Source: Candidatus Thiodictyon intracellulare
GTDB taxonomy: Bacteria > Pseudomonadota > Gammaproteobacteria > Chromatiales > Chromatiaceae
NCBI GenBank assembly: GCA_016292295.1
Contig: JADNEJ010000143.1
Location: 1-8,273, forward strand
DNA: 8,273 nucleotides
Direction of reading: 5' to 3'
Shown here: in pieces, positions 1 to 5,908 of the stretch
Layout: each line of letters starts with the position of its first letter
How positions within the stretch are numbered: the stretch's first letter is position 1
Position numbers and translations under genes: made by a program
The notes under the pieces: generated by a model
What the model was told of the DNA's origin: nothing
Database searches by the model: none
Seen by the model: only the letters and a program-made list of their open reading frames with translations

Positions 1-1
1 A

Positions 2-112
2 TCATTTGACGGGTTTCGCAAAGCCTGCGCAGACTTCTTCAGCAACCCGGGTGAGCACCAAGGCGACTTGCGCTCCTTACTGACGGAGAACTTTGAAATA
101 ACCTGTCGGTGA
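2..112 (+). CDS. 3' end of an IS630-type transposase (partial, cut by window edge)
   Basis: Reading from base 2 gives 36 codons ending in TGA at 110-112. The peptide contains GFRKACADFF, then a short variable stretch, then LRSLLTENFEI just before the stop. From memory of the family, an 'FR.AC..FF ... ELRSLLT(D/E)NF.I' tail is typical of the extreme C-terminus of IS630/Tc1-mariner-like DDE transposases. The catalytic residues would lie outside the window, so whether the enzyme is intact cannot be judged. The right end of the element should lie within some tens of bases after the stop, perhaps near the AT-rich stretch at 137-155, but no matching left end is available. It marks the left of the window as mobile-element territory next to the methyltransferase. 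The alternative is an unrelated protein tail. Confidence 0.6.
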   Translation, partial: SFDGFRKACADFFSNPGEHQGDLRSLLTENFEITCR

Positions 113-184
113 GGAAACCGAAAATTTGGCATTAGCTAAGTATACATAATTCCGCATATTCTGGCACGGCCGTCGAGCTGCGTC

Positions 185-240
185 GCGTAGCCTTATGATC
201 GTCCACGAGGGCTAAGAACAGGGGGGCTAAACGGCTACGC
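185..240. repeat. 8-bp perfect inverted repeat upstream of the methyltransferase
   Basis: GCGTAGCC at 185-192 and GGCTACGC at 233-240 are perfect inverted copies separated by 40 nt. They lie in the 194-nt non-coding stretch between the transposase stop and the methyltransferase start. No clear -35/-10 pair was found here. The stretch could be a regulatory site, part of the IS end, or chance. Nothing else was recognised between 113 and 306 apart from the AT-rich motif near 137-155. Confidence 0.3.
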
Positions 241-306
241 CGAAGATCGAGAGAGGCGGCAGCGGCGGTTTCCCACTGCTCGTTTTTGGAATTAGACACA
301 CCCTAT

Positions 307-993
307 ATGACAAAAATTGTTAGCATGACCGGGCCAACGCCCGGTGAGGACCTGTTGTCGAAAGTGGATGAGCTTTATTCCACCATCCTCGCCGACCCCC
401 CGTGGCAATTCCAGAACCGCACCGGCAAGATGGCGCCCGAACACAAGCGCCTGCTCCGCTACCCGACCATGGCCATCCAGGAGATCATAGACCTGCCGGT
501 ACAGGACGTCGCCGCCGAGCACAGTCACCTGTATCTTTGGGTCCCCAATGCTCTGCTCGCCGAGGGCCTGCGCGTCATCGCAGCCTGGGGCTTCACCTAC
601 AAGTCGAACCTGATCTGGTATAAGGTCCGCAAGGACGGCGGACCAGACGGGCGCGGCATGGGCTTCTATTTTAGAAACGTCACCGAGATGATCCTGTTCG
701 GTGTGCGCTGCGGTATGCGGACCCTGGCGCCGGGACGACGGCAGGTCAATTTGCTCTCGACCCAAAAGCGTGAGCACTCGCGCAAGCCGGACGAGATCTT
801 CGACATCATCGAGCGCTGCTCCCCCGGCCCCTATCTCGAACTCTTCGCCCGCTTTGAGCGCGACGGCTGGGACCAGTGGGGCAATGAAGACGTGGAGCGC
901 AACTCCTTTAACGGCGTAGCACTGCGCAAAGGCCACACCGAACCGCACTTGCGCTCACTCGAAACACCGGCGGCCTATCGCGGCAAGGCGTGA
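307..993 (+). CDS. MT-A70 family DNA adenine N6-methyltransferase (orphan)
   Basis: This is a 228-residue protein likely to transfer a methyl group from S-adenosylmethionine to the N6 of adenine, probably in DNA. Residues 27-33 read TILADPPW, and DPPW (30-33) is the catalytic motif of the MT-A70 family. Downstream, LYLWVPNALL, the EMILFGVR strand, a HSRKPDE segment and the LELFARFERDGWDQWGNE end all match the layout of short bacterial and phage MT-A70 enzymes. About 30 residues follow the WGNE motif as an unassigned C-terminal tail. The ATG at 307 was chosen; an in-frame TTG at 286 would add seven residues, and neither has a good ribosome binding site. No nuclease or specificity subunit is visible nearby, so it looks like an orphan enzyme. 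The neighbouring transposase end suggests recent acquisition. The family is well supported; the target site is unknown. Confidence 0.9.
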   Translation: MTKIVSMTGPTPGEDLLSKVDELYSTILADPPWQFQNRTGKMAPEHKRLLRYPTMAIQEIIDLPVQDVAAEHSHLYLWVPNALLAEGLRVIAAWGFTYKSNLIWYKVRKDGGPDGRGMGFYFRNVTEMILFGVRCGMRTLAPGRRQVNLLSTQKREHSRKPDEIFDIIERCSPGPYLELFARFERDGWDQWGNEDVERNSFNGVALRKGHTEPHLRSLETPAAYRGKA

Positions 994-1004
994 ACCACCT
1001 CCCG

Positions 1005-1056
1005 CTAAAGCCTCGACCTCCAGTTGGGATGTCCAAACCGGAGGTCGAGGCTTTAG
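1005..1056. terminator. Perfect 17-bp hairpin between convergent genes, probable bidirectional terminator
   Basis: CTAAAGCCTCGACCTCC at 1005-1021 pairs perfectly with GGAGGTCGAGGCTTTAG at 1040-1056. Inside the 18-nt loop, TTGG and CCAA can add a further 4 bp. The hairpin starts 11 nt after the methyltransferase stop. It lies between that gene and the convergent 100-residue protein gene, so it is well placed to end transcription from both sides. There is no long T tract after either arm (only CTTTAG on the plus strand and CTTTAG on the minus), so it departs from a textbook intrinsic terminator. It may instead belong to a dispersed palindromic repeat family. Confidence 0.6.
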
Positions 1057-1126
1057 TCGGTGGGACTCCGGCACATTCGCACGCCCCCTCGTTCCCTGCA
1101 CACAACAACGAACAAATGAATGAGGG

Positions 1127-1429
1127 CTAATCCGCGTCCCTCGCGCCCTCCCCCAACCACCCCTGCAACGCCTTGATCAACCCCTCCGCCTGGGCGCGGC
1201 TGGAGATGTTGAACTTGGATTGCTGGCGGTATTCGCCGGTGCGCTTCTGGTAGCGGCGGATGGTGAATTTGTCCGGACCATAGACCTCCTTGGCCTTGTC
1301 CCAGTCCTGGTAGCGGAAGATGATCGTGGTCCAACTGCCCTTGGACAGGATCACCTTGTCCAGTTCCTTACTGGTTTCGATACCGTCTTCCGTGTAGGAA
1401 ACGGTCAGGTCCTCCACTGTCTCTGCCAT
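1127..1429 (-). CDS. Conserved hypothetical protein, 100 residues
   Basis: This is a small acidic-to-neutral protein without a signal peptide or membrane segment. The centre reads ILSKGSWTTIIFRYQDWD, then KEVYGPDKFTIRRYQKR, then SKFNISS followed by a C-terminal helix (QAEGLIKALQGWL). That pattern, a strand-rich core with a 'GPDK..IRRYQKR.GEYR..SKFNISS' signature, resembles uncharacterised proteins I recall from gamma- and deltaproteobacteria; no function is known to me. The start is secure because GGAGG lies 7 nt upstream of the ATG. The gene follows the ankyrin lipoprotein gene on the same strand with a gap of about 35 nt, so the two may be co-transcribed. Its 3' end faces the methyltransferase. 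Confidence 0.8.
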   Translation of the reverse strand: MAETVEDLTVSYTEDGIETSKELDKVILSKGSWTTIIFRYQDWDKAKEVYGPDKFTIRRYQKRTGEYRQQSKFNISSRAQAEGLIKALQGWLGEGARDAD

Positions 1430-1436
1430 CGCTGTC

Positions 1437-1441
1437 CCTCC
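1437..1441 (-). promoter_or_regulatory. Strong ribosome binding site for the 100-residue protein
   Basis: GGAGG on the minus strand lies 7 nt before the ATG at 1429-1427. It fixes the start of this gene and shows that the short ORF is translated in its own right, despite lying close behind the ankyrin gene. Confidence 0.7.
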
Positions 1442-1464
1442 GAAGGATTAGGGCGCCGCACCCT

Positions 1465-2140
1465 TCAGGAGCGGGCGCCGGATTGTTGCAATGCTGTTTG
1501 GATGTCGGCGGTGTTCGGTTGCCTGGGGTCGCGGGCTCGGGCCAGCGCGAGTGCCGTGTGGCCGGCCTCATCGGGGCGGTTGACGTCGGCCCCGCGAGCG
1601 ATCAGCCGCTTGACGGTCTCCAGGTGGCCCAGGGTAACCGCTAGGTGCAGCGGCGTGCGACCCTGGTCGTCCGGCCGGTTCAGGTCGACCCCGCGGCGCA
1701 GCAGAAAGTCGATGCTGTCCCGGTCACAGACCCCGGCACGCACCAGGGTGACCAGCATCGCCTGGTCCTCCAGAGGGGCGCCCAACTGCGCCAGCAGGAC
1801 AGCGACCTGGGTCCTTGCCGTGGGTCAGAGCCAACTCCAGGGGAGTATGGCCGCCGCCATCCAGTGCCGCCCCATGGTCCGCCAATTCACGCGCGATGGC
1901 GACCTGCCCGGCCCGGACGGCGAGGTGCAGGGACAGGTCGCCGTTGCCGTCGCGCTGATTTAGATCGGTCCCGGCGGCGATGTGCCGTCTGATCTGGTCC
2001 AGGTCCCCCACCTGGACCGCGCGGTGCAGATTGACGGTCAGCGGTGCGGACCAGCCGCAGCCCGCCGCCAGAGCCGCTAGGATCGGCAGCGCCCACAAGA
2101 GCGCCGGGAGCGAGGCCGACAGGTCGGATAATTGACGCAT
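1465..2140 (-). pseudogene. Ankyrin-repeat lipoprotein, broken by one frameshift
   Basis: Translation from the ATG at 2140 begins MRQLSDLSAS, then a hydrophobic run ending in LAALAAGC. This suggests a lipoprotein signal with the modified cysteine at residue 28 (the -3 residue is Ala, so the lipobox is not ideal). Ankyrin repeats follow: NLHRAVQVGDLDQIRRHI, DGNGDLSLHLAVRAG and GHTPLELALTHG. After HGKDP (near 1804-1814) the ankyrin reading jumps to another frame and continues with VAVLLAQLGAPLEDQAM, GRTPLHLAVTLGHLETVKRL and GHTALALARARD, ending at 1465. The span is 676 nt, so removing one base gives an uninterrupted 224-residue protein. Ankyrin repeats bind other proteins; this one would be anchored at the periplasmic or outer membrane. 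The single shift may be a sequencing error or a real mutation. The gene is followed by the 100-residue protein gene. Confidence 0.75.
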
Positions 2141-2333
2141 GAAATCGGGTCGGCTGAGCGGGCCACTGGGTCGGCGGCCCAACGGACGGGATGGTAAACG
2201 GCAGGGGTACGGACCCGCAACCCGAGAAGGCGGGGGTGCGCTCGTGTTAGCCTGTCGACCCGACCGCGGGCCTGCCGCGTCATCATTTCCGCGGTTCACC
2301 CGCACCTGACGGACTCACCGACAGCCAACCCAC
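2141..2333. other. Divergent intergenic region
   Basis: These 193 nt separate the ankyrin lipoprotein gene (minus) from the membrane protein gene (plus) and must hold both promoters. An open frame on the minus strand runs through it to 2305, but the 55 residues it would add are rich in Pro, Arg and Gly and would bury the signal peptide, so I do not count them as coding. No convincing -35/-10 pair was recognised. A short hairpin (GGGCC/GGCCC, about 2159-2180) is present but weak. Confidence 0.4.
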
Positions 2334-2717
2334 ATGATCTGGAAATTCCTGCTGACCGCCGCGATGGTGCTTGCCGCCTTCTTCTTCATCCGGCAGCGGC
2401 TGCGCGGCCCGGGTCGGCCCCCGGCCGACGGAGCGCCGCGGCCCGCATTACTGCCCGCCGGTGCAGTCCGCTTGGTCGCCGCCGGCACGTTCGCCATCAT
2501 GCTGCTCGGCTGCGGATGGTACCTGTACCGCGGCTGGGCACTCGGCAATCAGGCGGTGGAGGTCCAGGTGGTCAACGCCAACACAGGGGCCATCACGCAT
2601 TACCAGGCGCACCGCCGCGACGTCAAGGGCCGCGTGGTTCGCACCCTGGACGGTCGGGAGATTCGGCTTGCCGACGTGGAGCGGATGATCCTGACCAGGG
2701 AGGGGCAGGACTTCTGA
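2334..2717 (+). CDS. Small two-helix membrane protein, function unknown
   Basis: This 127-residue protein has one hydrophobic segment at about residues 3-19 and a second at about 45-66, joined by a Pro/Arg/Gly-rich linker. A soluble C-terminal domain follows, with VEVQVVNANTGAITHYQAHR and TLDGREIRLADVERMIL. The second half looks like a small strand-rich domain with a repeated Asp/Val pattern. I recall similar short proteins in purple sulfur bacteria, some with doubtful labels, but know of no demonstrated function. The ATG at 2334 is used because the first membrane segment follows at once; the ribosome binding site is weak. It is divergent from the ankyrin lipoprotein. The repeat element downstream separates it from the amidase pseudogene. 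Confidence 0.75.
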   Translation: MIWKFLLTAAMVLAAFFFIRQRLRGPGRPPADGAPRPALLPAGAVRLVAAGTFAIMLLGCGWYLYRGWALGNQAVEVQVVNANTGAITHYQAHRRDVKGRVVRTLDGREIRLADVERMILTREGQDF

Positions 2718-2760
2718 CCGGCCGGCGGCCAACCCGTAAGCGGCGATGGTGCCGCCATAG

Positions 2761-2818
2761 GGTCCGCTGCGCGGACCAATGACTCCGCAAAACGCTGAGC
2801 GAGACCGCCGGACGGTCT
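2761..2818 (+). terminator. Two short hairpins after the membrane protein gene
   Basis: GGTCCGC/GCGGACC (2761-2767 with 2771-2777, loop of 3) and AGACCG/CGGTCT (2802-2807 with 2813-2818, loop of 5) lie 43 to 100 nt after the membrane protein stop. No T tract follows on the plus strand; A-rich sequence at 2830-2835 would give a short U run only on the minus strand. They may help to end transcription, but support is weak. Confidence 0.3.
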
Positions 2819-2829
2819 GCCCTTGAACT

Positions 2830-2976
2830 AAAAAAGAGTATTTTCCGCAAATAAGCACAAATAAATCTGCTGGTTAGCATCGTCACGGGCGTCACCTGGA
2901 CGGTGAACATGCAGCCAAGGCCAAGTCTCTGATTATTTGCGTCTATTCGTGTTCATTTGCGGCTAAACTGCTTTTT
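2830..2976. repeat. Interspersed inverted-repeat element, copy 1 (about 147 bp)
   Basis: The left arm starts with an A run and then CCGCAAATAAGCACAAAT (from 2845). The right arm ends with GTGTTCATTTGCGG (to 2962) and then a T run (2972-2975). The arms match inversely at 16 of the first 19 positions, and the A/T runs extend the pairing. A second element at 6727-6877 has the same layout in the same orientation. The left 26 bases (2845-2870 and 6743-6768) are identical. The internal words CGGTGAAC, GGCCAAG and TTATTTGC lie at the same offsets (56, 74 and 88) in both copies. It is AT-rich compared with its surroundings and non-coding. It ends about 38 nt before the amidase pseudogene start. Confidence 0.8.
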
Positions 2977-3014
2977 CTGGGTTGAAGACTAAGGTCCACT
3001 CTGGAGACCCCCAC

Positions 3015-3747
3015 ATGTCGGAGAAAAGCCGTCTGATCAGCCTGGTGTTGCTGGTCGTCCTCTGCCACGGCGGGTCAACCCCAGCCTGTTCCTCGGACGA
3101 TTTCGTCGTCGCCATCGATGTCAGACACTCGCTGCGCAGCCCGAGCGCCATCAGCGCGCGCGGCGTGCCTGAGTTTCAGTTCAATCGCGACCTGGCCGCG
3201 GCACTCGCGACCGGCGGCTTCCGCAAGCGCTTTGTGATCAACGCCGACGGCGTTGCTCACTCACTGCAGGGACGTACCCAGGAAGCCGCACGGTGCGGGG
3301 CCGACCTGTTACTGTCGATCCACCACGAGTCGGTGCAGCCGCGCTATCTGTCGAATTGGACCCTGGATGGCGTCACCCGACCCTACAGTGATCGCTTTCG
3401 CGGTTTCTCGCTCTTCGTTTCCACCAAAAATCCCCAACCCGAGCGCAGCCGGCGCTTCGCCGAGCTGCTCGGGCGCTCACTCACGGCGCACGGGCTAACG
3501 CCAACCCTGCTGAACCGATCGCGGGCGATCACCGGCCCCTGCTCGATGCCAGGCTCGGCCTCTATCGCTTCGACGACCTGGTGGTGCTTAAGGGGGGGTG
3601 GTCATGCCAGCGGTGCTGTTGGAGGCTGGCGTGATCCTGAACCGCGACGAGGAGTCATTGCTCGCCCAGGGTGCCTAACAACAACGGATCGCGGCGGCGA
3701 TCCTCGCCGCGGTGCAAGACTACTGCAACGCATCGCCGCCCGGGTAA
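3015..3747 (+). pseudogene. N-acetylmuramoyl-L-alanine amidase (Amidase_3-like), decayed
   Basis: The gene would encode a secreted zinc amidase that cuts the bond between muramic acid and the peptide stem of peptidoglycan. The start at 3015 has GGAG 8 nt upstream, and residues 1-25 look like a signal peptide. VAIDVRHS (H38), GVPEFQFN (E53) and LLLSIHHES (H103) are the likely zinc ligands. The reading frame is then lost near 3505-3510. The next frame gives AEPIAGDHRPLLDARLGLYR and FDDLVVLK. A second shift falls at a run of seven G (3592-3598). The third frame gives MPAVLLEAGVILNRDEE, with the expected catalytic Glu at 3622-3624. That frame then meets TAA at 3676-3678 before continuing QQRIAAAILAAVQDYCN to TAA at 3745-3747. 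R37 replaces the Gly I would expect. Two shifts plus a stop argue for real decay. Confidence 0.85.
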
Positions 3748-3757
3748 TCCTTGAAAT

Positions 3758-3908
3758 AGCGGTTAGCCTTCAGCGGTCAGCTTTCAGCAGTCAGCTTCGG
3801 GTTTCAATCGTTTTCAGGCGCCCTGCAGGTCACGCCCGTGGCGCCAGAACGGCTCGTAAGATGCTGATGCACATTTGGATGACGGCTGGCCGCTGATGGC
3901 TGACTGCT
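3758..3908. repeat. Inverted-repeat element of the 'CAGCNGTCAGC' type
   Basis: The arm at 3758-3782 and the inverse of 3884-3908 agree at 20 of 25 positions. The left arm carries imperfect tandem words (TTAGCCTTCAGCGGTCAGC, then TTTCAGCAGTCAGC). Two GGCGCC palindromes (3817-3822 and 3840-3845) lie inside and could form an inner stem. The element sits between the convergent amidase pseudogene and sbcB and ends 16 nt past the sbcB stop, so it may also act as a transcription stop for sbcB. Words of this kind are, to my memory, abundant in intergenic repeats of several proteobacteria and cyanobacteria. Confidence 0.6.
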
Positions 3909-3924
3909 CTTTCCCGGAACATCC

Positions 3925-5376
3925 TCAGTCGCCAGCATCCATCAGCGACTCGGCCCAGACGCCGAGTTGATCAAGGACCTGGAGCTTGGCGAGGTCAGCG
4001 GCATGGGTCTGCGCCAGCGCGCCAAGCTGGGCCTCATACTGGTCCAATTGGATGCTGCCACCACCCTGGGGGTCGGTGATGCGGGTCAGGCGCCAGGCGT
4101 CCCACTCCTCGCGCTCCTGCGGGTTCAGGGTCTCGGGCCAGTTGCGGGCGCGGTAGCGAAAGAGCATCTGCGGCAGGTGCGGGTCGGCGAAACGGGGATT
4201 GGCCACGGCCAAATCCGTGGGGGCCAGGCCGCGCACGCGCTCCAGAGTGCGGCGATCGGCATCCGACAGGAAGCCCCCGGAATAGAGCATCAGGTCCGGG
4301 TCGGTCACCGACTGGCCGTTCGGCCCATCGGACGGTGACTGATACACCGCCTGGACGCGCTCACGAATGGCGGCGGCCTTCTCCCTGACGGTCTGGGCCC
4401 GGCGCACGACCTGGGCCGGGTCGATGAACCAGCGTGCCGCCGCTGCCGCCGTCAGGGTCTTGAGCGGAGCCAGCACCGGGGCGTGGTTGACCTGGACCGT
4501 CTTGAGCGGGATGCGCTCGACCCCCGCCGGCAACTCAGCGCTCGGGGTGAAGAGACGCCGACGCAGTTCCTCCACCGAGAGGTCCAGCAGCAGGTCCTGG
4601 TCGGCGCGCAGGTCTAGACAGATGACGCCGTTGCCGTTGGTTGGGTGCTGGGCCACCGCGACCACCGGGGCTATGCACCCCAGGACGGCCGGAAAGCGGG
4701 CTGAGGCGTGCACCAGGGGTTCACCCTTCTCCAGCATGGTCCGTACCTGGCGTTTGTCGCGCAGGGTCAGGGCGTAGTCATAGAGCCGTGGCTGGGCACG
4801 GCGCAGAAGTCGGGCGAGAGCGATGGTCGCCTGCACGTCGACGAGAGCATCGTGGGCACCGGCATGGGGGATGGCATTGGCATCGGTCAGGTCTTTCAGT
4901 CGGAAGGAGACGGTGCCATCGTCGCGCAGCGGCCAAACTATACCCTCTGGACGCAGGGCCTGGGCCAGGCGCAGGGTGTCGATCAGGTCCCAGCGCGAAT
5001 TGCCGTTCTGCCACTCCCGGGCATAGGGGTCGCGCAGGTTGCGGTAGAAGAGGTGGCGGGTGACCTCATCGTCGAAACGAATGCTGTTGTAGCCGGTCCC
5101 ACAGGTCCCCGGGGTACTGAGCACGTTCGCGATGGCGGCGGTGAACTCGGCCTCAATGAGGCCCTTTGCATCGGCCAGTTGGGGCGTGATGCCGGTGACC
5201 AGACAGGCCTGCGGCTGGGGAAGCAGGTCCTGGGCCGGCCGACAGTAGAGCACCAGTGGCTCGCAGACCGGGTTGAGGTCGGCGTCGGTGCGCTGCCCAG
5301 CGAACTGGCATGGGCGATCCCGCCGCGGGTCGACGCCCCAAGTCTCGTAGTCGTGCCAGTAAAAGGTCGCAGCCAC
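3925..5376 (-). CDS. sbcB: Exodeoxyribonuclease I
   Basis: ExoI digests single-stranded DNA in the 3' to 5' direction and acts in recombination, mismatch repair and clean-up of DNA ends. At 483 residues it is close to the E. coli enzyme (475) and aligns along its length. FYWHDYETWG gives D9 and E11. RFDDEVTR gives D102. HAGAHDALVD gives H175 and D180. These correspond to the E. coli metal and catalytic residues D15, E17, D108, H181 and D186 with a constant offset of six. The conserved blocks NSRWDLIDTLR, ALRPEGI.WP and LFRYRARNWPETL are also present. The start is GTG: an in-frame TGA lies directly before it, and GAGG is 5 nt upstream. It follows rplS on the same strand after a 187-nt gap with a strong hairpin, so it probably has its own promoter. 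It appears intact. Confidence 0.97.
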   Translation of the reverse strand: MAATFYWHDYETWGVDPRRDRPCQFAGQRTDADLNPVCEPLVLYCRPAQDLLPQPQACLVTGITPQLADAKGLIEAEFTAAIANVLSTPGTCGTGYNSIRFDDEVTRHLFYRNLRDPYAREWQNGNSRWDLIDTLRLAQALRPEGIVWPLRDDGTVSFRLKDLTDANAIPHAGAHDALVDVQATIALARLLRRAQPRLYDYALTLRDKRQVRTMLEKGEPLVHASARFPAVLGCIAPVVAVAQHPTNGNGVICLDLRADQDLLLDLSVEELRRRLFTPSAELPAGVERIPLKTVQVNHAPVLAPLKTLTAAAAARWFIDPAQVVRRAQTVREKAAAIRERVQAVYQSPSDGPNGQSVTDPDLMLYSGGFLSDADRRTLERVRGLAPTDLAVANPRFADPHLPQMLFRYRARNWPETLNPQEREEWDAWRLTRITDPQGGGSIQLDQYEAQLGALAQTHAADLAKLQVLDQLGVWAESLMDAGD

Positions 5377-5381
5377 TCACG

Positions 5382-5385
5382 CCTC
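5382..5385 (-). promoter_or_regulatory. Ribosome binding site fixing the GTG start of sbcB
   Basis: GAGG on the minus strand lies 5 nt upstream of the GTG at 5376-5374. The codon directly before that GTG is TGA in the same frame, so no earlier start is possible. Confidence 0.65.
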
Positions 5386-5494
5386 ACCCGGCGCCCTGAG
5401 GACCGCCGGTCATAGTGCTACACCAGGATCCCCTGCACTCGCGTCCTCGGGTCTGAAGCGAAATCCGGCAGCACCAAGGGTCCGGGCAGAACCA

Positions 5495-5554
5495 AGGGTC
5501 CGCCGCCCCTCGCAACCCACCCGGCCCACGCTGCACTCTCGGGTGGCGGACCCT
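5495..5554 (-). terminator. Hairpin after rplS, probable end of the rpsP operon
   Basis: AGGGTCCGCCGCCC (5495-5508) and GGGTGGCGGACCCT (5541-5554) pair at 13 of 14 positions around a 32-nt loop. On the transcript the hairpin begins 9 nt after the rplS stop. No T tract follows on the minus strand, so termination may need Rho, or the stem may protect the 3' end of the mRNA. The left arm overlaps the second of two direct copies of ACCAAGGGTCCG (5473-5484 and 5491-5502, spaced by 18). Confidence 0.55.
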
Positions 5555-5563
5555 GGCGGTCCC

Positions 5564-5908
5564 TTAGAGTTTTTCCTTGATACGGGCGGCCTTGCCGGTG
5601 AGCCCGCGCAGGTAGTAAAGCTTGGCGCGGCGCACATCACCCCGACGCTTGACCTGGATCTCGGCGATCACCGGGCTATAGGTCTGGAACACCCGCTCCA
5701 CTCCCTCGCCGTGGGAGATTTTGCGCACCGTGAAGGCGGAATTCAACCCGCGGTTGCGCTTGGCGATGACTACGCCCTCGAAGGCCTGGAGACGCTCGCG
5801 CTCACCCTCCTTCACCTTGATCTGAACAACCACGGTATCGCCAGCGGCGAAATCCGGAACCTCTCGGTTCATCTGCTCGGCATCGAGCGCCTGTATGATA
5901 TTGCTCAT
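5564..5908 (-). CDS. rplS: 50S ribosomal protein L19 (bL19)
   Basis: bL19 sits at the interface of the large and small ribosomal subunits. The 114 residues match the family length (115 in E. coli). Recognisable blocks are an N-terminal helix ([13 protein letters not shown]), [54 protein letters not shown], and the basic C-terminus [17 protein letters not shown]. The start codon overlaps the trmD stop (ATGA, 5908-5905), so translation is likely coupled to trmD. AGGA lies close before the ATG. It is the last gene of the rpsP operon, followed by a strong hairpin. Confidence 0.98.
   Translation of the reverse strand: MSNIIQALDAEQMNREVPDFAAGDTVVVQIKVKEGERERLQAFEGVVIAKRNRGLNSAFTVRKISHGEGVERVFQTYSPVIAEIQVKRRGDVRRAKLYYLRGLTGKAARIKEKL

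Noticed and set aside
292..948. 218-codon open frame on the minus strand opposite the methyltransferase
   Set aside because: The plus strand encodes the DPPW enzyme with family-wide motifs; the antisense frame has none.
1220..1963. 247-codon open frame on the plus strand opposite the 100-residue protein and ankyrin genes
   Set aside because: It runs across two minus-strand genes with good protein evidence and has Ser/Arg-rich shadow composition.
2141..2305. Longer N-terminus for the ankyrin lipoprotein starting at 2305
   Set aside because: The added 55 residues have non-coding composition and would place the lipoprotein signal inside the protein.
2830..2976. CRISPR array
   Set aside because: Only one inverted-repeat unit is present, its second copy is 4 kb away, and there are no regularly spaced direct repeats or spacers.
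3511..3896. Continuation of the amidase frame to 3896 as a 304-residue protein
   Set aside because: After about residue 165 the sequence loses all amidase character (GPCSMPGSASIASTTWWC and onward), while the homologous sequence continues in two other frames. The long ORF is an artefact of the frameshift, and its end lies in the repeat.
4708..5415. 235-codon open frame on the plus strand opposite sbcB
   Set aside because: It is antisense to a clearly conserved exonuclease with all catalytic residues. Long antisense frames are expected in GC-rich genes, and its translation shows no family features.
5473..5502. CRISPR-like or tandem repeat at ACCAAGGGTCCG
   Set aside because: Only two copies with an 18-nt period; too short and too few for an array.
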